Positions 45,383 through 52,823 of a DNA stretch of 64,000 bases are shown here, one piece after another (position 1 is the first letter of the stretch; every line of letters starts with the position of its first letter). Made by a program: the position numbers and the translations under genes. The stretch spans positions 20,397 to 84,396 of the forward strand of contig JAKSDO010000209.1 of the NCBI GenBank assembly GCA_022360055.1, read 5' to 3'. The DNA is from Cytophagales bacterium (GTDB lineage: Bacteria; Bacteroidota; Bacteroidia; Cytophagales; Cyclobacteriaceae). The notes beneath the pieces were generated by a model that made no database searches, had not been told where the DNA came from, and saw nothing but the letters and a program-made list of their open reading frames with translations.

Positions 45383-48300
45383 TCAGTTCAACAGAGATTT
45401 TAATTCATGCGGAACGATCACCTTTGGCAATGAAATAGTAAAGCAAGAATACCTGCCTTCCTCGCTTTCGACGGAGATTTTGCCATGGAGTTTTTGCACA
45501 GCCCGCCTGACCAAATAGAGACCAAGGCCATTGCCTTTTGATTTTTCAGATCCCCGGTAAAACATTTCGAATATTTTTTCCTGTTGTTCCTTTAGAATAC
45601 CAAGCCCGTTATCTTCAACACTTATTATCATCGCTTTTCTCGAACTTCTCAAATTAATCTCAATTTCTACCTTTTTGGTTTTGCTAAAAAAGACGGCGTT
45701 TTCAAGCAAATTCTCCATAATGATTTTCATCAGAATATAATCACTCCTCAAACTGAAATCAGGCGCTGTAACAACGCTTATCTTCAAATCGGACCGGTCG
45801 ATATAGTTGCTTAACGTAGATCTACATTCTTTTATAATTTTGTCAAAATCAATTTCTTCCCTGTTGATGGTTTCGCGATTGATGAAATGTATATTGTTGA
45901 GTTTGTTCAATACCTTGTTTATATCGACTGCGCCTTTTTCTATAAGTTCGATATATTCCCTGAGCGCTTCGTCTTTGTTGTCCATCTTGGCAAGGAGTGT
46001 CATCCCCAGGAGCCTTGCTATCGGTCCTTTCAGGTCGTGCGATGCCCTGTATATAAACAAGTCGAGCTCGTTGTTGGAATTGATGAGCTCCTCGTTCATA
46101 AGCTTGAGTGTTGAGGTACGCTCTGCAACTATATCTTCCAGATTCGAGTTGATCGAGATCAGCTCTTCGTTGGTTTTATCAAGTTCTTTTTTTGCTTTTG
46201 AAATTTCTTCGTTTTTAGATTTCAAAAGTTTATTCTGTATTTCTATTTCGGATTTTTGATTTAATATTTCCCTATTTGCCCCTTCGAGGATCTTATTCTG
46301 ATTTTCAATTTGTTGGGTGCGTATTTTTACTTGCTCTTCCAGAATTATTTTTGATTTATGCAATGCTCTTGTTCGAAGCTGGATGGCCAGAAATATGGAA
46401 AAAAAGAGAAAAAGGGACGATGCCGTGTAAAACCACCAGGTTTCCCAAAAAGGTGGCTTTATCAGGATATAAATGGATTTGCCCTCTTCATTCCAGACAC
46501 CGTCATTATTGGAAGCTTTCACCCTGAATTTATACTTTCCCGGCTTTAAATTTGTGTAATCGGCAAAATTTCGATTTCCAACATAATTCCATTTGTTTTC
46601 GAAATTCTCCATCATGAATGCATATTCATTTTTTTTCGAGTCCGTATAGTTCAACGCGACAAATTCGAAAGATATGGATACATCCTTGTAAGATAATTCC
46701 AAAGTATCTGTCTCGGAAATATGTTTGATTAAAGCAGACCCCGGAAGCCCGATGGGCACCTTTTCACTTAGAATCTTAAAATCGGTAAACACGATATCGG
46801 GCAGGTACTGATTGTCTGTAATATTATTCGGGTAAAAAGAACAATAGCCGTTTACCCCGCCAAAGAGCATCTGTCCGTCCCTGGTTAAAAAACCAGCTTC
46901 GGGATTAAATTCAGTGCTTTGCAATCCGTCCTCGATGCCATAATTTTTAATGGCTGAGGTATTCTTGTTTAATCTGGATATTCCTTTATTGGTGCTCAAC
47001 CAAATGTTCCCATTATTATCTTCCAGTATTTTATAGATAGAATTTGAAGGAAGTCCGTTGCTTCTGTTATAGTGTTTGAAATTGTTGGTTGCGATATTCA
47101 GCCGATTAAGACCATCGGCCGTACCGATCCACAGGTTTGAATTTTTGTCCAGGTGCAATGTATAAATCGAATTGCTGGAGAGGGAATTGGTTTTTTCTTC
47201 ACTGTGCACATACCTGGTAAATTTCTGATTTTCGGGATTAAATTTGTTAAGGCCGCCTCCAAAGGTGCCGATCCATAAAAACCCGTTCTCGTCTTCTACA
47301 ATTGATCGGATATCATTGCTGCTGATGCTAAAAATATCGTTCTCATCCGATAAATACCTTATGAACTCTCCCTGATTATACTGATTTAGCCCCGCATCTT
47401 CGGTACCTATCCATATTCTTCCCTGACTGTCCTCAAAAATACATCTCAGATTATTGCTGCTAATCGAACTTTCGGACTCCGGATCATTCGTGAATTTTCG
47501 AATTCCCCCACTATTAATATGGAGTATGTTCAGACCGCCTCCGCCTGTACCCACCCACAACCTTCGGGATTTATCCCTATGCAACGCGTAAATACGGTTG
47601 TTGGTTAGGTAATGGATTTTGTTTTGTCGTTTTGAGGATTGTCTGCGATCAAATTTTCTTAAAACTCTGTTCCTTTCTTTTATACTTTCACCTTCAACAA
47701 AAAAATCGTTGTCCAGAAAATTGGTGTAGACCTCCGAAAGAGGATCATATTGAGTGAGGCCTTTATCAAAGGTGCCGAGCCATAAAATATCGCTGCCTTC
47801 TTTATATATGGCATGTATATTATTGCTAGAAAGTGTATTGGTGATGCCCGGGGTCCGCTTATGCCATGTAAACCGGTCGCTTTCTCTGTCAATTATATTT
47901 ATCCCCGCATTTGTTCCGATCCAAAGGATTCCGGATCGGTCATCAAAGACAGCCGTGACGTTGTTGCTGAGTATGGAAAAATCATTGTTTGGATCTACGA
48001 TATAATTTCCTGTTGCCAGCGTATATTTATTGATGTACCCCAGACCGTTATCGATCGTGCCGAACCAAATAAGTCCCGAAGCGCCCTGGAAAATATTCAG
48101 TATGCTTTCGCTTGCACTCGATGAACCGGGGTATAATTTTTTGTGTATATTTATTATCCTGTCTCTATTATCGAGATTTCTTCCGAAGGCGGTCGGCTTG
48201 AGCATATCAATTCCTTCGGAAGTGCCAATCCACAAATCGCCATCGTTATCTTCATAAATGGCATTGATCTGATTGCTGCTTATGGAAGGCTTTGAGCGGT

Positions 48301-48961
48301 TTAGACTCGGTTTTACATACCTTAAAAACTTTCCCGTCTCAGGATTGAGCATGTTTACGCCGTTATCGGCTGTTCCGATCCATATGAATCCATATTTATC
48401 TTTCTCAATGCATGTTATGTAATTTGAGCTGATACTTTCGAGATTTTTAGTTATCGTTTTGAAGTTTTTGAACTTCCCGGATTTCGGATCGTATTTGTTT
48501 ATCCCACCACCCTCTGTTCCAATCCAATAACATCCAAAGTTATCCTTGATGGTGCAGGTAATTATGCTGCTGCTTAATCCGTTCGGGTTATTTGGTTCGT
48601 TTTTAAAGCGGAGGAAGACTTCGTGGGATTTGTCAAAGACATTCAGCCCGTTTTGAGTTGATATCCATAAGTACCCTGCTTCATCTTCAAAGATGTGGTT
48701 AATGATATTGTTGGAGATGGAGTTCGAATCGTTCTTATTGTGAATGTACGTGATAAAGTTTGTGCCGTCAAACCTGTTGAGACCTCCGTTTGTTGCAAAC
48801 CATAGAAATCCTTGCCGGTCCTGTAAGATCCAGTTGATATTGCTTTGAGACAGTCCCAGGTCTACTGTGATCTTATCAAATTTGATATTCCTTTGTCCCC
48901 AGGTTTTTATGGAAATAATTAAAAGAACGAAAACAAGATATGTCGCTTTTTTTATCCGCAT
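45383..48961 (-). CDS. Two-component propeller sensor histidine kinase (Reg_prop, Y_Y_Y, HK)
   Basis: A 1192-residue membrane sensor. Signal peptide (residues 1-22), then 13-14 Reg_prop blades readable as LW.GT..GLN-type repeats (for example FLWFATNGGLNRFDG, YWIGTEGGGINKYDP), enough for two seven-bladed propellers; a Y_Y_Y domain (SFEFVALNYTDSKKNEYAFM); a transmembrane helix (WWFYTASSLFLFFSIFLAIQ); a long coiled coil; and a kinase core with phospho-acceptor His 975 (ASHDLKGP), N box NLLENAVFF (Asn about 1088), DNGLGI and GNGLGLYLVRR. No receiver or DNA-binding domain is fused, unlike many Bacteroidetes hybrid sensors, so a separate regulator is required and none is nearby. Confidence 0.92.
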   Translation of the reverse strand: MRIKKATYLVFVLLIISIKTWGQRNIKFDKITVDLGLSQSNINWILQDRQGFLWFATNGGLNRFDGTNFITYIHNKNDSNSISNNIINHIFEDEAGYLWISTQNGLNVFDKSHEVFLRFKNEPNNPNGLSSSIITCTIKDNFGCYWIGTEGGGINKYDPKSGKFKNFKTITKNLESISSNYITCIEKDKYGFIWIGTADNGVNMLNPETGKFLRYVKPSLNRSKPSISSNQINAIYEDNDGDLWIGTSEGIDMLKPTAFGRNLDNRDRIINIHKKLYPGSSSASESILNIFQGASGLIWFGTIDNGLGYINKYTLATGNYIVDPNNDFSILSNNVTAVFDDRSGILWIGTNAGINIIDRESDRFTWHKRTPGITNTLSSNNIHAIYKEGSDILWLGTFDKGLTQYDPLSEVYTNFLDNDFFVEGESIKERNRVLRKFDRRQSSKRQNKIHYLTNNRIYALHRDKSRRLWVGTGGGGLNILHINSGGIRKFTNDPESESSISSNNLRCIFEDSQGRIWIGTEDAGLNQYNQGEFIRYLSDENDIFSISSNDIRSIVEDENGFLWIGTFGGGLNKFNPENQKFTRYVHSEEKTNSLSSNSIYTLHLDKNSNLWIGTADGLNRLNIATNNFKHYNRSNGLPSNSIYKILEDNNGNIWLSTNKGISRLNKNTSAIKNYGIEDGLQSTEFNPEAGFLTRDGQMLFGGVNGYCSFYPNNITDNQYLPDIVFTDFKILSEKVPIGLPGSALIKHISETDTLELSYKDVSISFEFVALNYTDSKKNEYAFMMENFENKWNYVGNRNFADYTNLKPGKYKFRVKASNNDGVWNEEGKSIYILIKPPFWETWWFYTASSLFLFFSIFLAIQLRTRALHKSKIILEEQVKIRTQQIENQNKILEGANREILNQKSEIEIQNKLLKSKNEEISKAKKELDKTNEELISINSNLEDIVAERTSTLKLMNEELINSNNELDLFIYRASHDLKGPIARLLGMTLLAKMDNKDEALREYIELIEKGAVDINKVLNKLNNIHFINRETINREEIDFDKIIKECRSTLSNYIDRSDLKISVVTAPDFSLRSDYILMKIIMENLLENAVFFSKTKKVEIEINLRSSRKAMIISVEDNGLGILKEQQEKIFEMFYRGSEKSKGNGLGLYLVRRAVQKLHGKISVESEEGRYSCFTISLPKVIVPHELKSLLN

Positions 48962-48999
48962 TGCACAATGGCACTCATGATCTCCAACTAAAAAGACAT

Positions 49000-49007
49000 C
49001 AAAGATA
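49000..49007 (-). promoter_or_regulatory. -7 element (TATCTTTG) of the propeller kinase gene
   Basis: Reads TATCTTTG on the minus strand, an exact TAnnTTTG match about 39 bases before the kinase start. No matching -33 box at the usual spacing. Confidence 0.4.
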
Positions 49008-49211
49008 ACAATTTTATAGCAATTCAGTTTTTTGAGCTCTCCTTCAGCAAAATCGAGGTATTCATCGACTCCGGCCCTTGTTCGTCAAACGGGGAGGTGA
49101 CGGCGTCTGACCAGGCCGGGGGCAGATCAGACCTGTCGATCGGAAGCAGACTCGGCAAGAATGCTTGCCCCGGCCATCCGGCTACGCTCCGGGCACAAAA
49201 TTTTGAGCAAC

Positions 49212-49234
49212 AAAAAAGCCCGGCAAAGCCAGGC
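49212..49234 (-). terminator. Intrinsic terminator of the small-peptide operon
   Basis: On the minus strand GCCTGGC, loop TTT, GCCGGGC (7-bp stem with one G-T pair; plus coordinates 49228-49234 and 49218-49224), followed at once by six T (49217-49212). It lies 25 bases after the last small gene. Between it and the kinase start the sequence is GC-rich and has no gene; a GGCAAG-AATG-CTTGCC hairpin is at 49154-49169. Confidence 0.85.
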
Positions 49235-49258
49235 CCTGATTGTTTCTTTTAAGAACCT

Positions 49259-49429
49259 CTAAAAACGAACTTCCCTTTCTGCAAATCCATCGTCCATTTC
49301 GGCGTTGAATCTGGTATTGCCCACTTCTTCCTTATCCGGTGATCTTGTGTCCGTCTTAAGAACTACAAATGAGGAAATTCCAATAACCGCTATGATGACG
49401 AGGAGTAGTTTGGGGATGAGATGTTTCAT
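49259..49429 (-). CDS. 56-aa membrane-anchored peptide, cassette copy 1
   Basis: MKHLIPKLLLVIIAVIGISS begins the peptide: one hydrophobic helix (about residues 4-24) and then a 32-residue polar tail ending GNTRFNAEMDDGFAEREVRF. The gene at 49715-49885 encodes a paralogue of exactly the same length with the same GN.RFNAEMD.GF.ERE..F tail, so both are real. The helix could be a signal anchor or an uncleaved signal peptide; the tail would face the periplasm. No known family recognised. Last gene of the four-gene operon, followed by an intrinsic terminator. Too short for automatic gene calling in many pipelines. Confidence 0.8.
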   Translation of the reverse strand: MKHLIPKLLLVIIAVIGISSFVVLKTDTRSPDKEEVGNTRFNAEMDDGFAEREVRF

Positions 49430-49471
49430 AATATCTGATTCTAGTATAAATTCAGGTCGTGTAACGGTTAT

Positions 49472-49645
49472 TTATTGTCCTACGCCAGGTCCTTCTCGGT
49501 CTGAAAGTCCTCCTTCGCATTCACATTCGGCCATTGCTTGTTCTGCGGCTGCTTCGTTAGCGGGAGCGATCTCTTCTTCGCTACAAGCCATAAAAGAAAG
49601 TGACATAATTCCAAAAAGCGCGAGTGTTAATATTTTAGTCTTCAT
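49472..49645 (-). CDS. 57-aa small lipoprotein with Cys-x-Cys tail, cassette copy 1
   Basis: MKTKILTLALFGIMSLSFMA is a lipoprotein signal with the acylated Cys at residue 21, followed by Ser-Glu-Glu-Glu, which fits the S-(D/E)3 export signal that sends Bacteroidota lipoproteins to the cell surface. The mature part is only 37 residues and ends AECECEGGLSDREGPGVGQ. This 19-residue tail is identical in the paralogue at 49931-50104, although 11 of its 19 codons differ synonymously. The Cys-x-Cys could bind metal, form a disulfide or be modified. No known family recognised. It begins the second two-gene cassette of the operon. Confidence 0.85.
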   Translation of the reverse strand: MKTKILTLALFGIMSLSFMACSEEEIAPANEAAAEQAMAECECEGGLSDREGPGVGQ

Positions 49646-49714
49646 TTTATTAAGGTTTGTGTTTTAGTGCGTTTCGTTGTTTCATTTGGCGGAAAATGGA
49701 TCACTCGGTTTAGA

Positions 49715-49885
49715 TCAAAACGATAATTCTCTTTCCTCGAAACCATTATCCATTTCAGCGTTAAATCTGGCGTTGCCAATATCATCTTTTTCCGAAGTTG
49801 TCCTATTCACATTTGGCACAATAAAGGATGAAATTCCAAATATCAGAATAGCTATAAAAAATATCTTAGGAACAAGATGTTTCAT
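49715..49885 (-). CDS. 56-aa membrane-anchored peptide, cassette copy 2
   Basis: MKHLVPKIFFIAILIFGISS, a single hydrophobic helix, then a variable linker and the tail GNARFNAEMDNGFEERELSF. It has the same length as copy 1 (49259-49429); 13 of the last 20 residues or more are shared (GN.RFNAEMD.GF.ERE..F) while the linker is not, so the tail is the constrained part. It follows the lipoprotein gene of its cassette by 45 bases. Function unknown; the tail may be released as a peptide or contact the neighbouring lipoprotein or sensor. Confidence 0.8.
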   Translation of the reverse strand: MKHLVPKIFFIAILIFGISSFIVPNVNRTTSEKDDIGNARFNAEMDNGFEERELSF

Positions 49886-49930
49886 TTTAGTATTTTTTTA
49901 ATTATTTTTAAATCCGATGAACACATTTGA

Positions 49931-50104
49931 CTATTGCCCAACCCCAGGTCCTTCTCTATCAGACAGGCCACCTTCGCATTCGCATTCCGCGATGGATGCT
50001 TCTGTTGCTACATCATTAACTGGTGCAATTTCTTCTTCGCTGCATGCGACGAATGAAAGGGATAGAATTCCAAAAAGTGCGAGTGTTAAAAGTTTAGTTT
50101 TCAT
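49931..50104 (-). CDS. 57-aa small lipoprotein with Cys-x-Cys tail, cassette copy 2
   Basis: MKTKLLTLALFGILSLSFVA precedes the acylated Cys 21, again followed by Ser-Glu-Glu-Glu. The short mature chain ends AECECEGGLSDREGPGVGQ, identical to copy 1. It is the first gene of the minus-strand operon: a full TTTG-N19-TATATTTG promoter lies about 60 bases upstream, and an AT-rich TTAATTAAA leader directly precedes the ATG, as is usual for strongly expressed Bacteroidetes genes. High expression and probable surface location suggest a secreted or displayed signal, shield or metal-binding peptide; none of these is shown. Confidence 0.86.
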   Translation of the reverse strand: MKTKLLTLALFGILSLSFVACSEEEIAPVNDVATEASIAECECEGGLSDREGPGVGQ

Positions 50105-50164
50105 TTTAATTAAGTTTTAAGTTTTAGCCTACCTAGCAATAAGAATTGCCATTAATTGTTATAT

Positions 50165-50195
50165 CAAATATAGCAGATCAGATCAATATATCAAA
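50165..50195 (-). promoter_or_regulatory. Consensus Bacteroidetes promoter of the small-peptide operon
   Basis: On the minus strand TTTG (50195-50192), 19-base spacer, TATATTTG (50172-50165): both boxes and the spacing match the Bacteroidetes primary-sigma consensus exactly. Predicted transcription start near 50158, leader about 55 bases. Confidence 0.8.
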
Positions 50196-50439
50196 ATAAT
50201 TATATAAATTCTTGTATAAATACAAAATATTCTTTTTCTTGTCCATTTTTTGGTATTTGTTATCCATAAAGCATTATTTTGCATATATGTGGAAAAACAC
50301 GCTGAAAGATTGTTTTTTAAGGTTCTTGGAATAATTATATTTCATGAAATACATATTTTTTTATTGTGAAATTCATTTTGTTCTTTCAAATTTTTCCATT
50401 TTATTGAAAATAATTAGTCGCATTTTTTTAGAACATGGC
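50196..50439. other. AT-rich region in front of the TPR kinase gene
   Basis: No separate gene seen. An in-frame ATG at 50344 would extend the kinase by 32 residues with a second hydrophobic stretch; no consensus plus-strand promoter is found. Confidence 0.35.
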
Positions 50440-52617
50440 ATGAGATTTCAAGTGGGAACGGAATTAAGAATTGTATTATTCAAATATTTATTAATATTTT
50501 TCTTTCTGGGAGAAGCTTCGCAAAGTGCAATTTCTCAAGTTAATTTCGATAGCTTGGAGCAAGTGATCCCTTCGCTGAAGGGCCGTGAAAGATTAAAGGC
50601 ACTGGAAAAGCTGGCTTATGCATATTCTTTCAAAGACAATAATAAATATTTCAAATATGCCCGCGACGGAATTGAATACTCACTTTCTGACGGGGATAGC
50701 CTCTATCTTTCGAGGTTTTTAATTGAGCTTGGGTATCATTATAAATACAAGGGTGCCTACCAAGAGGCTTTGAATAATTTTAACCGGTCCATTCTCATCT
50801 CGACAGAGAATGGTTATTCATATTTATTGGGTACCGCTTATACGGGTTTGGGTACCGTCTACCATGAGTTGAATCTGTATGACAAGGCACTGCATTATCA
50901 TACGGAGTCACTTAAAATTAAAGAAAAGGACGGGGACAAAAGAGCGTTGGCCGTATCGAATAATAATATCGGTTTGATTTATTACAAGATTGACGACCCT
51001 TTAAGAGCCCTGGAGTATTATCATAAATCGGTCATGTTCAATTTGGAAGTTGGCGATACGGCAGGCTGTATAGTCAACTATATAAATATGGGCCTGTCCT
51101 ATACCGAACTTCAAGATGCCAGTGGAAATGAAAATGCTAAAAGAAGCTTCAAAAAAGCCATAGATCTGGCTTTAAAGTACGACAGACCTTACAGGATCGG
51201 CTATGCCTATAACGGACTGGCATCGGTATATTCGGAGCAGATGGTTTACGATTCTGCCAAATACTATCTGAATATTTCAATTGATGAAAGTCTTAAGCAT
51301 AACTATAAAAAGCTTGAATCCTCAAACTACTATTTATTCGCTAAAATTGCGTTTCAAGAAAAAAAATATGACCTGGCAATTGATTATTTGTCCAAAAGCC
51401 AGGAATTGCTGGCAAAACTAAAAGATAAAAACAGAATTAAGAATAATTACAGATTGTACTCGGAGATTTTTGAGGCGAGAAACATGTTGGACAGCGCATT
51501 TTATTATCAGAAGAAATATTCGATAATGAAAGACAGCATATTCAATGAGGAATTGGCAAACAATCTGACATCCATTCAGATTAGTGCGGCTACTTCTCAA
51601 AAGGATCTGATAATTTCCAGCAAAGATGAAACCATATCCAGGAGCAAACTATTCAGTCTTTTCTTACTTTCCATTTTGGCATTGAGCATTGCGTTGATTG
51701 TAGTAATATTTAGAAATTATACGAATACCAGTAAAATCAACCTTCAACTTAGCGAAAGTAAAAGAAAGATTGAGGCTCAGAAAGAAAACCTGGAGAAGAA
51801 GAATGGGCAGTTGGCCGAAGCCCAGCAAACCATTCAGAAACAGAATGATGTACTTAAAAACATCAACATCGACCTCGATAAAAAAGTTAAGGAGAGAACC
51901 CGTGAGTTGGACAAATCGAATCATGAATTGGAAAAGGCAGTCAAAGATTTGGACCAGTTTATCTACAAAACATCTCATGATCTAAGGGGGCCTATCGCTA
52001 CGATGCAGGGAATCATAAACCTCGGGGTGCTGGATTCCAAGGATGAAAAATCGAAAGAGTATTTTAATACCCTTCACAATGTATCAAACAATCTGAATAA
52101 TGTGTTGTATCGACTTATCGAGGTACACGAGACATATCAGAAAAAACCTATTTTGGAATATCTCGACCCGATGAAGGAAATTATGGAAACAACAAACCGG
52201 GTTTCTCAGTTTTCCATCGAAACGGACATCACCATAATTACCGAGCTGCAAGCAAACGGACAATGGAATAGTGATAAGGTATTATTCAATTTGATTATCG
52301 AGAATATGTTGCGAAGTGCGATGCTTTATAAAGATCGCGGGGAATCCATTATCAAGATCAAGACAGAATACAGAGGTAAAAAACTTAATATCGTTTTTGA
52401 GGATAATGGTTTCGGTATTCAGCCGGGCGACGAAGATAAAGTATTCAATATATTTTTTAAAGGTTCGCCCAGGCCCGGAGGAACAGGTTTGGAGGTCTAT
52501 ACCGCTAAAATTGCCGTAGAAAAGTTAGGCGGGGAAATCAAACTTATCAAACCATTGAAAAATACGTTATACGAGATAAATCTTCCCGTGATTAATACGG
52601 CGCAATCGGATGATTGA
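50440..52617 (+). CDS. TPR-repeat membrane histidine kinase with altered ATP site
   Basis: A 725-residue sensor (start at 50440 gives signal MRFQVGTELRIVLFKYLLIF). Six or more periplasmic TPR repeats (for example GTAYTGLGTVYHELNLYDKA, NNNIGLIYYKIDDPLRALEY), a transmembrane helix (FSLFLLSILALSIALIVVIF), a coiled coil and a kinase core. The H box SHDLRGP (His 513) and DNGFGI are intact, but aligned with the neighbouring propeller kinase the N-box Asn is Ser 626 (ENMLRSAMLY) and the second G-box Gly is Glu 685 (GTGLEVYTA). It may be a pseudokinase or have weak ATP binding. It diverges from the small-peptide operon. Confidence 0.88.
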   Translation: MRFQVGTELRIVLFKYLLIFFFLGEASQSAISQVNFDSLEQVIPSLKGRERLKALEKLAYAYSFKDNNKYFKYARDGIEYSLSDGDSLYLSRFLIELGYHYKYKGAYQEALNNFNRSILISTENGYSYLLGTAYTGLGTVYHELNLYDKALHYHTESLKIKEKDGDKRALAVSNNNIGLIYYKIDDPLRALEYYHKSVMFNLEVGDTAGCIVNYINMGLSYTELQDASGNENAKRSFKKAIDLALKYDRPYRIGYAYNGLASVYSEQMVYDSAKYYLNISIDESLKHNYKKLESSNYYLFAKIAFQEKKYDLAIDYLSKSQELLAKLKDKNRIKNNYRLYSEIFEARNMLDSAFYYQKKYSIMKDSIFNEELANNLTSIQISAATSQKDLIISSKDETISRSKLFSLFLLSILALSIALIVVIFRNYTNTSKINLQLSESKRKIEAQKENLEKKNGQLAEAQQTIQKQNDVLKNINIDLDKKVKERTRELDKSNHELEKAVKDLDQFIYKTSHDLRGPIATMQGIINLGVLDSKDEKSKEYFNTLHNVSNNLNNVLYRLIEVHETYQKKPILEYLDPMKEIMETTNRVSQFSIETDITIITELQANGQWNSDKVLFNLIIENMLRSAMLYKDRGESIIKIKTEYRGKKLNIVFEDNGFGIQPGDEDKVFNIFFKGSPRPGGTGLEVYTAKIAVEKLGGEIKLIKPLKNTLYEINLPVINTAQSDD

Positions 52618-52800
52618 AATCATCCTTTCCAAGACACGGTGTGGATGAGACGGAGCGTCAGGTTGATTTTTAGCTTCTTCTCCGCAGTTGAATCGAAGAA
52701 CGATAAACCTCGAAGATCCTCGCAAAGGAAAAAATGGCAGGCAGGACTAATAATTGTTATTTTTTGGTAATTCTAGTGATCTCTTCCGGAAGGATATGCC

Positions 52801-52808
52801 TATCTTTG
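52801..52808 (+). promoter_or_regulatory. -7 element (TATCTTTG) of metG
   Basis: Exact TAnnTTTG match, 15 bases before the metG ATG, implying a very short leader. No clear -33 box. Confidence 0.45.
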
Positions 52809-52823
52809 CCAAAATTTTTTTAA

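Noticed and set aside
49305..50120. Three plus-strand reading frames rich in Pro/Ser (PTPGPS..PPSHSHSA)
   Set aside because: They are antisense shadows of the four minus-strand small genes; their mutual similarity only reflects the duplication, and synonymous changes in the minus strand alter these frames.
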